Source: Brasenia schreberi (lineage: Eukaryota; Streptophyta; Magnoliopsida; Nymphaeales; Cabombaceae). Taken from it: a stretch of DNA of 64,000 nucleotides. The stretch spans positions 6,746,501-6,810,500 of the forward strand of contig JAYKKT010000041.1 of the NCBI GenBank assembly GCA_036023115.1. Reading direction: 5' to 3'. The position numbers and the translations under genes were made by a program. Of the stretch, positions 32,887 to 46,082 are shown piece by piece. The notes under the pieces are model-generated. The model was given only the letters and a program-made list of their open reading frames with translations, ran no database searches and was not told where the DNA came from. Position 1 is the stretch's first letter; the number at the start of each line of letters is the position of its first letter.

Positions 32887-33171
32887 GTGCATGTGTGTGT
32901 GCGCACATCGTGTGTGATGAAAATGGCACCTCAATACAAAAATATGCCTGTTTTGGTGAGCCAAACTATTACAAATTTGAAAATGCCTAGTACTAAGGGC
33001 TGGAACCCTGGGCATTTTCCCATGAACATTTTGGAGGGAGGGGCACATGAAAATCATGCAAAATGTATCTCTCAGGCTCTTTTGCTTATTGTGCCTTCCT
33101 GGTTACTCATTCTTCAGGCTTTGGTATGTACCGTCATCCTCCTCGCCATATTGGCTGCTCTGTTATTGTAG
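32072..33171 (+). CDS. L18ae-like small membrane protein, three exons
   Basis: Exons 32072-32220, 32700-32817 and 33118-33171, with GT..AG introns of 479 and 300 bp. They join in frame to a 106-residue protein. Residues 33-50 read GIYDKPLPCFGCGIGWFS, followed by a hydrophobic segment (51-69), the conserved loop GNYYRKDPRERSGLAA (70-85) and a C-terminal hydrophobic segment (88-106). This is the plant family annotated as 60S ribosomal protein L18a-like; despite the name its members are small two-span membrane proteins, not ribosomal proteins, and their role is poorly known. The first in-frame ATG after an upstream TAG (32018) is 32057; 32072 is the alternative I chose, and a spliced 5' exon is possible. 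No stop or frameshift is seen, so this looks like a live gene. Confidence 0.88.
32445..32617 (+). repeat. 5'-truncated RTE LINE tail in intron 1
   Basis: Translating this stretch gives RGRSKK and then, with shifts, KESTxPAP-like residues and GKGLVV, the C-terminal end of plant RTE-type LINE proteins. The same end occurs at 60820-60980. It is a short, 5'-truncated remnant in the sense orientation within the L18ae-like gene's first intron. Confidence 0.6.
32825..32886. repeat. Compound (CT)n(TA)n(CA)n microsatellite
   Basis: CT repeats at 32825-32851, TA at 32852-32876 and CA at 32876-32886, inside intron 2 of the L18ae-like gene just after the donor. A similar CT/TA array is at 55194-55247. 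Confidence 0.95.
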
Positions 33172-35349
33172 TTCACAATGCCTTGTGTTTCACCAATCAG
33201 TTGGTTCGAATCATCTCAGTATTCAGTTTGATGCGACAGTGAGCATGGAGAGGATGGTGATGCTGGACGGGATGTGTTTTGTTTCATAGCTTGTATCTTG
33301 TTAAACTTTTGCATATCAATGCGATAGTAGTAATTTACTGAACTTGGCTGTCTTTCAGTCATCTAATCTCTCTCTTTCTGTGCACATATTTCAAACCTAG
33401 CTGTTTTATTTATTTATTTATGTTGATTCTTATTAAATGAATAAGAAAAATATTTATTTTATTCAGTAAAAGCTTATTATGCATAATAAAGGCTTATTTT
33501 AGTCACTAAAAGTTTATCATATATAATAAAACATTAACATACCATGTTTATTGTCATTTAATTGTCATGTTCAGCCAACGCTTTTCATTAAGAGTCTTTT
33601 AAGTGCTTATTGGCACGAGTCTCACCAGTTCATTATCATTGATAGCATATATTAATCATGATCAAGACATGTAACGATTGCAAAGAATAGGCCATTTCAT
33701 TTTGTGTCTGTGGCTTAACTGTCGGGAATTCAAATCATTATTTGAGGGGCAACGGACATGAGAAACTCACAAGAAGTTAAGAGGAACTTGCCCATAATTT
33801 CAAATGATGGAACAAAGAAGTATTTAGCATCCATTTTACCAAAAAACAAAATGAATTATATTGAGCTTCAATCTATTTCTGGAGGGGATAGTAGAAGGGG
33901 AGCACAATGAATTATTGTTGAGATTTTCTGGTTGCAGAAATACAGGACTGAATGAATTAGAAAAGTGGATAGAAACTCGAACTTCTACCACACTAAGATA
34001 GTTATGAGAAGACGAAGAAACAGGATTATGATGCTTCACAATTAGAAGTGGGTCTGGCAGCATGAACCAACTGAAGTCGAAGAACAGGCTAATCTCTTCT
34101 TTGAGAATATTTTTTTTGAAGAATACTGCCCGAAATTTTGGACCTCATGTGAATTGGCCCGTACTTGGGGAGGGAGATGAATGTAAAAAAGCTAACTTCC
34201 AATATTGGCAGCTACATTGAAAGTTTAAAAAGTACTAAGCCACAGCGATAATTAAATGAAACGCATTTAAAGTTGGTCAGAATGGTAAATATCCTTATGT
34301 TGCATTCTCCCTTTAATATTTTTCAAGCTATTTATTATTTGAAAAGTTTAACCAAAAAAAGAGTATGAAATGGTTTCTCAAATTTTACACTTTTGAGCCT
34401 CGATTTCTTAATATTCTTTTAGATGGGCATGTGTTTTTCATTATTGATCAATTAAAAATTTAATAGCTAACCATTGGTTGTTGTTGACAAAACCTGACAA
34501 TTTGCAACCACTAACATGCTTTATGAGATGCCGAATGAGTCTCCATAAAAGATGTCTAGGGGATAGATTCTAAATGCCCCTAGTTTGGTGGAGATGGATC
34601 CTATAATGTTGGAACGGCCACAAAAAACGTGTTACATTAACTAAAAATGATAAAAGACACACAATGATTAATAGAATTAGAGGAGTGTAAAAGCTATGTG
34701 CCTCGTGTTGGAAAGCTTTTCTTGGTCCCAAGCATCACCGCATCCCTAGTATACTCGATGATTTTATCAATATCAGTGATTAACAACAATACAATCACAA
34801 TTGGCCTTATCCCTCAACTTCTCTTGGTACAATGTGCATCCAATATGTACAAATGATACAATAATGCTCATGCCTTGATTTGATATGTATAAATGAGTAA
34901 GTTTGAGCTCTTTATTAGATAAAGTCCAACTTTACAACTCCATAATTCATCTATGCCTCTACATTCTTAATGCTCATGTTTAGAAGCCTCACTAATGTAC
35001 TATCCTTTATTTACACTTCTATTTGCCGCATGAACACAATGAGGTATTCATCCATCCAAAGGCTGAGAATCACATGAGCATCATATAGAGTGATAGCCAT
35101 ATCAAATGAAAACATTTAGTATTTGGCTACCACCCTTTGATTAAATCATTGAGCATTGAGTAGCCGACACCTTTTAAAGTGACTCTCCCACTACATATGG
35201 AGTCCAAATTGGTAAAAAATCTCCTTCAATTTGACTGACTTCATGTCACTGTCAGGTAATCGTATTACATTCAAAAATCATTTTGAATTGTGAATGAGTA
35301 ATTTTTTAACAAGTTTTTAATATCAAGAAACCATGGGTTTTCATATTGA
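33172..35349. other. Spacer after the L18ae-like gene
   Basis: Nothing recognised. It contains short AATAAA-type signals near 33486 and 33522 that could serve the L18ae-like transcript, and AT-rich sequence without a coding pattern. Confidence 0.45.
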
Positions 35350-37170
35350 CTTTGGTCGCTTTGGAAAATCTTAAATTATTAGGTTGATGAAATGGGTAGA
35401 TGTGAAATCTCAATAGATTGGTTGTTTAGATTTGGATCAATCCTCAAGGAGGATCCCAAAGAAGGAAGACAATCTGTCTTAGTGTTACCCTCTCTACCAA
35501 TGTGTGTGAGTGTATATGATTTGAACGAGTCGACCAACTTGGTGGCCAACTCATAATATGGAATCAACCTTTCATGTTTGACTTGCCAAATTTTTTAAAC
35601 TTGGTTTATAACAATAATAGAATCTCCAAAGACTTCAACACATGATGCCTCTAGTTTTTGCAAAGCTTTTAGGCCCTGTATGAGTGCCTCATACTCAGCT
35701 ACATTATTCGAACAAAGAAACTCTGAGAGAAAAGGCATTAGGATCTTTTCCTTTTAAAGGGACATGATGATGATGCCAACGCTTGCCCCTTGCATATTTT
35801 TGCCCCAACAAAATACATTTTGCATACTTGATTCTCGTCATGACAATTGACCAATACATGGTAGTTCCAAATATTTGTCAATATACCCTCATTGGTATTT
35901 CATCAAGTATGGGATATATAACTTCAAGGGATAGGTGGACTATATGATTGGTTACGGCTTATCCCTTGATGGAAGTTTGATGATGAAACTTTAAATCATA
36001 CTCCATTAAAAGAAGCCATTTACCTATCCTACCAATTAGGATAGGTTTTTCGAAAAGATCCTTGATGGGGTCGAGTTTATACACTATCCAAATCTCATTA
36101 TTCAATAAATAATGTTTAAATTTTTGACATGCCCGCACCAAGGCTAAGCATGTCTTCTCCATAGCTTGATAATTTCTCTCACACCCCAAGAGAGTTTTTG
36201 AAATATAGTAAATGGTGTGCTTCTTAAAGTTGTCATCCTCATATTGTGCTAAAAAAGACCCCAATGCTTTTTTATTTATAGAAAGTATAAAAGCAAAGTT
36301 TTTTTTTATTTTGGTGGTTTTAAAATTGAAGATTTATCAAATAGGTTTTAATCTTTCAAAAGCCTCTTCACACTCAGAATCCCAAAGGAATTTAACCCTT
36401 TTTGTCAAAAGTTTGTTGAAGGGTTCACATCTTTTTGCCAAATTATAGATGAATCATCTAATGGCTTGAAGGCAACCCAAGAGACTCCTAATTTAAGTTA
36501 GGTTGGAAGGTGAAGGTATGTTTATAATGTTTTGAACTTGGAGGGGTCAACCTTTATGCCCCTTTGGCTAATCATAAACCCTGAAAGTTTTTCCACTCCA
36601 AAAATACACTTTTGAGGGTTTAGTTTCACAAGGTAAAGCCTAAGTCTTTCAAAAACTTTTTGCAAATATTTTGTATGAGCAGAATGAGTTTTTTATTTCA
36701 CCAAAAGATTATCCACATATACTTCTAAAATCTTATAGATTTGGTCATGAAAAATAGTCATCATGGCTCTTTGATAAGTTATACCAGTATTTTTTAAACC
36801 AAAAGGCATGATAGTGTAGCCATATGTGCCCCAAGGTATAGGTGTGGTAAAAGTGGTTTTATGTTAATCTTTTAAAGCCAATTTGATTTGATTGTAACCA
36901 GAATAACCATCCATAAAAGATAATATTTCATGACTAGCCGTGCTATCAACAATCAAATCAATATTAGGCAAAGAAAAGTTATCTTTTGTTGTGACTTTGT
37001 TCAAGTTTCTAAAATCAATGCAAATTTTAATTTTTTCATTTCTTTCAAACAACAACTATATTTGAAAGCCAACCGGTATAAGCAATAGGTTTTATAAAAC
37101 TAACCTTTAAAAGATCCTCTAAACCCTCTTTAACTTGGAAGTGGATATCGGGATGAATTTTGTTTATTGA
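35350..37170 (-). pseudogene. Tat-type gypsy RT and dual RNase H, heavily decayed
   Basis: On the minus strand reverse transcriptase begins near 37060 (IKICIDFRNLNK, then FMDGYSGYNQI). It continues to VYVDNLLVK near 36715, where YVDD has become YVDN. RNase H follows at 36264-35959 (IYYISKTLLGCERNYQAMEK). A second, plant-acquired RNase H is at about 35700-35400, with NNVAEYEALIQGLKAL and HIGREGNTKTDCL. Two RNase H domains in tandem mark the Tat lineage of Ty3/gypsy. Multiple stops and shifts break every domain. No LTRs of this element were identified. Confidence 0.85.
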
Positions 37171-39112
37171 GAAAAAAATGAATTTATTTGTATTAAAGAA
37201 GAGTAGAATATGATTTTCCAACTTTACTCAAAATTTTGCGAGAATGGCCTACGTCTGAAAGTCCTTGTGGAAATCATTTGCCTTCTCCACAGCTTTTTTA
37301 ATAATGGTTTGGTTCAGCAATCTTTGATGGCTCATACCAATAAACGAGGAACTTCTGTTTATTGTCGTTTAGTATGGTGAAAAGCAAGATCTATTAAATC
37401 TTTTCCTTCTCGTGATGTAAATTTCACACTAAGGAAATTCATAACAGCGAGGTCTAGTAAGCATTATGTTGATATTATCACCTAATTTCCCTTTCAGGGG
37501 ATTATTTTGAAAATTTATGAGCTTCCATGGTTTGAGTTGATTTCATCATTGTAGCTCACTTAGCACTGGAAGCAAGGTGAGAAATTGTCATTTTGTTGTA
37601 CATCATCATTTGCTGCCATGTGGTCATTGGCAAATCATTGTAACCCCATGAGTAGTCATGTGTCGAACAATTATTGTTTATCGTTCTTTTCTGGAGCTGT
37701 GACAGGTTGTATGTTGTCATCAGTGACCGACTGATAATTACGAGATCCCCACTCATCTAAGCTAAACAACCAAATAAGTGTACTCCCAAGTAATAGTAAA
37801 TTTTTTGTTACACATGTTACCATACCATCTATCTCATCATTATTGGAGTCAATAGTGTTTTCGTTGGCCGGATAAGATAATGTAATTTACTAATACATTG
37901 AGCATTTGTTAACATAAGCGGCCAACCAAGTGGCTTATTTGTTGGGTGATTGAGTAACCCATGGAACTAACGTATGAGATAGGTACCCCTCGAGTTAGCG
38001 GATACCAGCAATCGATCGCACAATTTTGTGAGGCAGCTACACCCTAAGTTACTTGGCTTGGGCATCCTACCACATCCTCATGAGAGACCATTGAACCTTA
38101 AGCCAAAGACTAATATAAATTATCCAAATCAATATGTGAAAAGATTGCCCCAGAAGTGAGTTGATATGGGTGACAAGCACTGATCTGTGACATGGTTGGC
38201 AACCAAGTGAGTGGATTCAAGCAGCCAGCTCGATAAGTGGTCTGTGGCCAGTCGCCCACCAATTGGTTGAGACAAGGTACCAACTGGATTAACAGCCTCA
38301 TCAGTTACAAATTCTATACTAGTTGATTCTTTTCTTGGTGAGAAAATTTTGAAAGATATAATCATGTCCATATCTTGGTGATGGTAAATTGAACTTTCTT
38401 TGAGTGACTGAGATGATGCATCGAGTAAACCAATAATCCATATGGTGGCAGTAGCCTCCATCTGAAGAGGAAAACAACTAGCAAAACCATATATCTGTTG
38501 GGCAGTCAACCATCAATTTGGTTGATATGAATGTCTCACTGAATTTTTATGCACATTGGTTGCCTTCCGTGCTAGTGGATATGTGTAACCGACTGGGTAT
38601 ATGGTTTCTAGAGGTGGTCAGGTTGGGATAAGAACTTGACCTGATAACTCTATGAAGTAGTTGCCCTCCAAGTCTATAGATATGAGAAATCATCCAAGTA
38701 AATGATTTGCTGATGTAGTAGCCAACCCCATTAGAATGGGATGAACAACCAACCTCATAACTGGCCTATGGAGTGATTCATCTTCCAAGTTCATGAATAT
38801 GGGTTTGAATTAGTGGGCCATCTGATAACAATCCATTATTACTATTCTGAGGGGTCCATTGTGCATTCTAAAAAAGTGTTCTCTCAGTTAAATTCACATA
38901 GTATTCTTGCCTCGGTCACCTGCTTGGGAGTCACGTTCTAGGCGTATGGGCGTGCTAGAGAGTGTCAACCTCCATCCCTTGTAAGGAACGCTGGATTAGA
39001 TGGAGATCAAGCGAGTTGCCAGTCCCTAGGTCTCCTCAAGTCAAGTAGCTAAAAAGAAGTCATGAAAGAGGCCCTGTTATTTTTCAAGATGCCATGCCAA
39101 TTTTGAGCTGAA
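37171..39112. other. Unassigned sequence with degenerate repeated words
   Basis: No gene recognised. Between about 37900 and 38830 phrases such as CCAACCAAGTG, CCAAGTTCATGAATATGGG and CCAAGTCTATAGATATGAG recur with much variation, suggesting a very old tandem array, but I could not define a unit. Confidence 0.35.
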
Positions 39113-39549
39113 ATCAAGTAAGAATCAACCTCGGAATATGTCTTTGTTGATCTTACAATACAAACTACTAAATAGGGTTCGAGTGGTTTTGCTCCCTTGA
39201 TAGAGCTCTAATTCTTTGATCTAAGCGGGCTCAACTCACATAATATCAAATAGTGAGGCGCCCCTTACCCTACTAGTTGGGCATACCGGTAGTGGGTTCA
39301 GGAAGCTTATGGGATCTTAGCTTCTTAACGTAAGGCTAAGCAAGTTTATCTTATAGTGTTATAACGGATCTGGCCTACGAATGCAATCCCGACAATAATC
39401 AGGATATGCATTCCTTTTCTAGACTCCTTTCCTAATATGCTACTCTGCTTTTTTCCTTGCATGTTGTAGGTGATCTCTCTCTTTACACTCCATTCCTAAA
39501 GTCCTACTCCTCACTTTTCCTTGCTGCTATAGATGAACATACACATTAC
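39113..39549 (+). repeat. Direct repeat S, left copy
   Basis: About 437 bp, from ATCAACCTCGG to ATTAC, directly before the left LTR of the giant element. The same segment recurs at 52185-52601 directly after the right LTR, with substitutions and small deletions. ATTAC ends both copies (39545-39549 and 52597-52601). Confidence 0.88.
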
Positions 39550-42500
39550 TGTAAACACCAATTTTTTTTCGAAAGATTTAGACTTTTTAGAATTTCTGTC
39601 TTTTCCAAGAAAAATTGTGGTTCTAGGTCTTTTAAGGTTTTTCAAATAAATATACTTTAAACAAACCTATTTCCACGCCAAGTTTTATAGGAGCCTCAAA
39701 ATAAGGATAATTTGCACCTCTCTCAAAAAAATCTAATTTTGACAAAAAGCCATAAGAATGACTGCTCTACCCTCAAGGCCAAATAAGCGGGATTCTGGTA
39801 TTTCAAATAATTGCCTTCAAAGAAAGAATGTTTCAAATAATCTTCTTCAAAGAAACAAATGAAAATGAGACATTGAGAATCAAACCCATAAAATGTTTGC
39901 AAAATGATAAATTTACAAAGCTCACAAATTCTTTGAAATTCAAAACCAAACAAATCCAAATCAAGACCTAAAAAACTTGCCAGATCGAGGATAGTCCTAC
40001 ACCGAGACCCTACACTCATCCAAGCGTTAAAGTGATCCAAGACCCTACACCTAAGGGTTAAAGCAGTTCGAGACCCTACACCCATCATTGGGTTAAAGCA
40101 GTCTAAGACCCTACACCCATCAAAGGGTTAAAGTGGTCCAAACGATTAATAACTAACTCATGGAGTGAAAGCAGGTCACCCATGCAAACAAAAACTAGGG
40201 ATCAAACTTATTGTGCTCCAAAATTTGTTAAAATTCAATGTTTTCAAATATATCTCAAAAGAAATGGTTTTAAAGAATAAAAAAGAAAATATTTGAAACC
40301 ATAAAATGAAGTCCTACTTGAATAAAGAAAATAGAATCTCAGGAGGCTAGGATGAAAGCACAAGAGGTTCTCCAACACCTACAATGGATCAAATCAAACA
40401 AAATGGGCTCATGATCAAGCCCTAAACCAAGTCAAGATGGGCTCATGATCAAGCACAATTCAAGTCACGAAGCAAACCCAAATCAGGTTCAGGCTATGAA
40501 GCAGGCCCAGCTCGAGACAAGTTCGAGACAAGCCACGAAGTTAGCCCATTGATCCATGACCCAAGACAAGCTCAAGCCAAGTAAGGGCCACATCAAAGAT
40601 CCCCAATTCAACCTCAATCCAAGTAGCCAAGGGTTGTGCCAAGACCAGCCCAGAAGTTGTACCCAACCGACCAAGAAGCAGCACCAAGACACGCCGAAGC
40701 CAAGGTCAAGTTACGGTTGACACCGAAAGAGACTGGAGAAGGTATTCAACCAAGAAATATCAAAGTCAAGGGCTAAGGGGCTAAGTTAAGGGCTACACTT
40801 ATGGACAGAAATAGCTAAAGGCTGTGTTAAAGAATGACTAAGAACCATACCAAAGTCTAGTCAAGGTCGGCACCAAGAGAGTCAAGGGTGCACTCAACCA
40901 AGACACCAAAATGCATCAAAACCAAGATCAAGTCAAGGTTTTTATGTTCAGCCAAAGACATGATGAAGTCAAGGCTGAGTCATTGGCTGCTCCTAGCTAA
41001 AAAACCCCAACAAAAGTCTCGCTGCACTCAGTAAGATCACCATGGGTTGTGCCTAGACCGCACACAAACCGCACCAAAGTCGAACCATGGCTTGGGCGGG
41101 CTGCATCAAGGGCTCATTTTGACCAAGAGGGGGACCATCCATGTGAGCCCATGTGACCAACACCGTCCACTTAAATTGGATCAAACTTGGGCCAAGCAAA
41201 TCCATGCCCAATTTGTGGAACACTCTAGGTAGATTCCAAGAGAATATTCCTTCTCTAGAGGGTTCCCTTTAAGCCTATAAATATAACCCTTGGGGGCTGG
41301 TTTTAAGAGAAGAAAACCAAGAGAGTAAATCAAGGGAGAAAATCCCAACAAAGTGAGAGAGAGAGAGAGAAGAGGAGAGGAAGAAGGAGGAGATCGCCCC
41401 AAGAGGAGGAGGTGCTACCCCAAAGTCGTCGATCAATTCCACTGTCCAAGGTCTTCAATCAAGGTCGATTTCTCCCTTCTCTTCTTCCTTTTTTCAATTT
41501 CATTTAATTCAAGTTCTAATTAAGGAGTAATTGTCTCCCGAAGCATTGTAATATTTGAGGGAAAGTGCTGCAAATTTTCATCCAAAACAACTAGTAAGAT
41601 CACCCATTACTTGTTTGATTATTGGTTGCATCTACCTCAACATACATTGTACCTTATACTCTCTCATCTATTCTATGCTTAAGATATATAATAATTTCTC
41701 TTGATTATCACACTTCCTCCCTAATAAAATACAGTGCTCAACCAAAAATTCTTTGGATGATCATTTAACAAACTAAAGATAAGTCGGATGCATCCATTAG
41801 TCTTGTAAACAGAAAACCCTATTTTCAACATCCTATATCTATTTGATCATTGATTTTTTCAACCTATGTATGTGAACTAAAAATTCAAAAATCGGTTCAC
41901 ACCTTACTCACACACTTTCCAACATACCATAAAATTTGAAAGAATTTTAGGTGTAGGAAAGGTCATAAATAAAATTGTGGAAAACCAAATAGAAATTGAG
42001 ACAGAACCTGACTGCACTGCATATCTTGCGATAGAGCCTATGTAAAACTCCCTTAATTATGTCTATAGAGATCCAAAAATTATGAAATAGTTTCTTTGGA
42101 TGATTTCTACCTTGACCAATTTTATAAAATTCTAATATCTATGTGCAAAGAAAAAGGTATTTTTCTAAACCTTTGTATTTTTGTCAGATAGTCTGTCCCA
42201 AGCTCCAAGTCTTGGAACTTCTCGAAATTAATTATACTCATCCTCAGAACCAAAAATCAATATAAAAATATTCCATCTAGACCTAGCTTAGGTAAATTTT
42301 CCAGGACTTTTGGAATCCCACAAAATACCAAAAAAATTGTAAACATTCATTGCTAGAAACGACACTAGTTTTGTTTTTTAGAATTGAACATGATTTTGTC
42401 AAGAGAATGATCACGTGATTTTGAAAAGTCTATTTCAATTAAAAATTTGTTTCAAAAGCTTACTAGATCATAAGATACTTTTCCAAGCATATAGGTTGAC

Positions 42501-42670
42501 TCTTGAGTGTCAGTTCAAGAAGTCCTATGACGATAAGATCTCACTTGTCCATAATCGCGAAAGAAGTCAGAAATCATCTTTACAAGTTTGAGCAAACTTG
42601 CTAGCATGCTCGCGCTTTATTTTATAAATGAGATTTTTAGTCAATCCATAGACGAAGAATTTTATTTACA
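39550..42670 (+). repeat. LTR A of giant family
   Basis: About 3.1 kb, TGTAAAC at the start and TTTACA at the end. It contains a TATA box (CCTATAAATATAACC near 41273), four tandem copies of a 31-35 bp unit at 40006-40141 (GACCCTACACCCATC...GGGTTAAAG), and a long stretch rich in CAAG near 40360-41200. It matches LTR C directly and LTR B in inverse. Confidence 0.85.
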
Positions 42671-45461
42671 TCAACAAAAAAATGGCATGCCCGGTGATAC
42701 TTCATTCTTAGAAGAGTCGTTTTGATCCGATCACCATCTTTTAAAACAAATCAATTTCAAAACCTTGTTTTAAACTCTTTTGAAAAACTTAGTATTAAGT
42801 TTGAAAATTTCCAGCACATTAACCATGTCAAGTGTGGATGATTCTTTTAAAAATATGTCAAGGAAGGCCTCATCAAGCTTCATAAGTTGGTTTTCCAAAA
42901 CCATGAAAAAGTCTTCTCAAACCTGGAAAGATAGAATCGCCTCTTTACAAAGAGAGTTGAGAGAAATACAAATTGAAAGGGAGATTGCTGCCCTAAGCCA
43001 AGAGGATAAGGCACATTGTTCCCATGGGAAACAATCTTGGGTCCATAAGGAGACAAACCATGCCCGGGGAACCAAACCAACCTCAAGATCCGATGAAAGA
43101 TGTGAGGCCACAAATGTACCAAGTGTTAAGATTGAACCATCTCTTCCTATCCTCACTAGTCATCCAGTTCTCAAAATCCTTTGTCCACCAAAAATCCAAA
43201 AAAAATCATATTTATAAAAACCAAAAATATTTGAAAAATCTTCAAAAATCAAAAACAAATGAAAATCAAAAAATTGTAAATGATGAAATTCTGAAAATTG
43301 AAAGTGAAAAATTAAATGAAGAAAAAAAGTCTACATTCCTAGGCACACAAGTGGAGAGGGGTATGAGGTCTTCTTCACATGAGCCATCCAAATATTTTTG
43401 AAAATATGCGCTCCGTTGGGTTTTATTCCCATGAGCACCACTTCACACTCTTCGGAGGTTTTTCCTGTCGAAGAAATACACACAAAGGAGAATGACTGTT
43501 GCACAAGTATGGGCTTGAAGGATAAAATTAAAGACCTATCAAAGCAATGGGACTCGGAGCCATGCATGATCTCTAGCCACTTTAGGACTTTTACAAGGAA
43601 GCTTGCTCTCGCCATGGAAAGGTAATCAAGCTCGAAAAAGGTATGCTTGGAACTCCTTTCTCCCTAAACTCCCTACTCGATCCTCCCCTTCTTAGTGTAG
43701 GATCAGTAAATCATTTATATACATTATGTATGCTAAATCATGCTCATGCACCCACAAGCCCACAAAATGTGCCAAAAGATGTGGATTTTCAAGGTGCACC
43801 GAATGTCCTGCACCAACAAAAATAATTTCAAAATAAAAGGCAAAATGAAAATAAAATTCAAAACTTGGTAGACATGGTTACTCCTAAGGCATACATCGAT
43901 ATCTTAGGTACACCTAACCCTACCATTTATAAAAATAATCCTTTAAGCCTGGGTTTGCACCATAAATTCAAGCCTACTATCATAATTTCCCCCAACCTCC
44001 ACAAACCCACTAAGGAACTGATCATGGTTTCCCTTGATATCCATACCTTTCCATTTTGCAAGGGATCAAACATGCTCTCCCATTGCATACACATACACAT
44101 ACATCATTCACCCCTAGGAGAACATTTGGTTGCACCTAATATCTACCATAAGGACATCAACCATTCCACACCCCGGGTCTCATCCTTGATGCACCTGAAC
44201 CCCTGGATCCTCCTTGGATATAAGGCTAACTTTGGATTTTGTATATTGTGTATAGGTTATCAACAAAATCCAAAAAAATATAAAAAGAAAAAGAAAAACC
44301 TAAATACAAAAAAATTTCAAAAAAAAAGAAAAAAAAACAAAAACCATTTGTCAAAACAAACGTCAATCCCCTTAGGGATGATTTGGGTGATGTCAATCTA
44401 CATTAACTTTCTCAAAATAAAAAAAAAATATTGGACTTGGGTAAACATTCAAGTCCCTTAGAAGGTGACCAACATAGGAATTAAACCTAACCTAAAACAC
44501 ATCAAAGGATAGGATCATATCATGCATATTCCTAAGTCATGTAAAAAAAACCTAAGATAGTGCATGTATGAGTCAATCATGCATCTCATTAAAAATCATT
44601 CATCACATGCTACAATAAGGGTCGGCCATAGTGTGAATGCCCATGTCGGCTCCTCCAAACTAGGGGCATGTAGCTTGCATTCCCTAAACACTTTTCATGT
44701 AGACTTAAATATATTAAAGCATGTATCTCCATCATCTCCTATGGGAATACAATTTTACATGTCATGCATCCCATAAATATTATTCACCCATAAGAGACCC
44801 ACATCCTCCCGAAAAGTGGCGGCCCAAGTGGGAAGGTCCATATGTCATAAGGAGGGTAAAAAACCAACCATTCATATTGGTTAATTGATGCAGAAGGAAG
44901 AAACTTGATAGACCCTACATATGCCCAATATTTAAAAAGATATTTATTATCTATCACAAATTCTTTTGAAATGATTTTTACAAATATGATCTTCTTTAAT
45001 TTCTTGAAGAAGGGACTAAGTTGAATATATGTCTCTCAACTAAGAATTGATAATCTATGAAAAGTGGAGTACTTTCAAAATCATTACATGACATTTAAAA
45101 AATCCTTCTTTTAAAAGATAGGGCCTAATTCGAAATAGCAAAATATTTTCAAATAGTATGTGCTATTATGAAATAGGGCATACTTTATTAGACTGAGTAT
45201 CTAGAGTGATAAGTTGTTCTCCCATCTCGTTCTCTTCAAAGAAAATTAGCAAAAAGAAAAGAGAAAAAGAAAGAAAAAAAGAAAGAAAGAAAGAAAATAA
45301 ACTTCCAATATAAAGATCTTCCTACAAAAGAAAGAGAAAATGCTAAAGCTCGAAAGAGCATTTCCTTTAAACCTCCTCTTCCTTATAGCATAAAACGCTT
45401 AGGGACAATGGGAACTTTCCCCATACCCCTATAGCTTATCCCAAAAGAAAAAAAGTATGTT
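42671..45461 (+). other. Internal region of giant element
   Basis: A putative primer site TGGCATGCCCGGTG lies at 42683, 12 bases inside the LTR. Open frames at 42780-43217 (Lys/Ser-rich, with a helical QRELREIQIEREIAAL stretch) and 43865-44461 (Lys-rich end) may be gag-derived, but I recognise no gag, zinc-knuckle or polymerase motif. Purine-rich AAAGAAAG runs lie near 45245-45300. Confidence 0.5.
44814..44945 (+). pseudogene. Integrase C-terminal trace
   Basis: KWRPKWEGPYVIRRV, then after a TGA CRRKKLDRPYICPIFKKIF. This matches the C-terminal end of plant gypsy integrases (P-x-WEGPYVI ... PIN-x-LKKY). It is the only polymerase-region homology I find in the element and shows that a full pol was once present and deleted. 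Confidence 0.65.
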
Positions 45462-46082
45462 ATTAAGATAGTAAAGTAGGAATAAAACATATCAATTTGG
45501 ATCTCATTTTGTTTGAGGATTAAGCCTTGTAGTATGAAAAATAGAGTTTTGAAATATTGTTCAGTTTTTCTAATAATAAAAACCTCTACAACGTAATGGA
45601 AAATTAAAACCAAAGTGAAAAAATATATAGGAGATAAAAATCCTTTTTTATAGAAACAAAAAGAAAGTATCATTTCAAAATGATTTTTATAAAACCCAAG
45701 GCATCAAGCAAATGAACATGGAGGTTATTCCACTTAATGCAACTAACTTTCATGGGATCTCCCTAAATAAATCATGGAGATATCCAACATACAAGATTCA
45801 TCCATTGCATCTGACGTATGCATTCTTACATGACTTTATTCATATATGATCCTTGCATTGGTCGGCTATTTTCCATGTTAAGTTACTTTTGCTAGAAATC
45901 CTCTTCCCCATTGGAATTAGGATAACCCAAGTTCAAGAAACAAATCCCTTAACAAAAAAATGGGAAAGTTTATGAAATCTTGTCTCAACTCAAATCAACT
46001 CTAAGCATTCAACAATAAAAATTTTATGTGTGTTATTCTTTTCCATTAACCAAATAAATTTGTTTAATGACAAAGAGGGGCA
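45462..46082 (-). repeat. Inverted arm D
   Basis: About 620 bp whose reverse complement matches 49472-50092. Examples are the ATGATACTTTCTTTTTGTTTC block and the AACTTGGGTTATCC block. It lies directly left of LTR B. Confidence 0.85.

Noticed and set aside
28147..37170. One Tat element split around the L18ae-like gene (RT/RNase H at 35350-37170, integrase at 28147-29265, same strand)
   Set aside because: Order and strand fit, but the integrase part has one stop while the RT part is riddled with them and much more AT-rich, so their ages differ. The gene between them is intact with introns.
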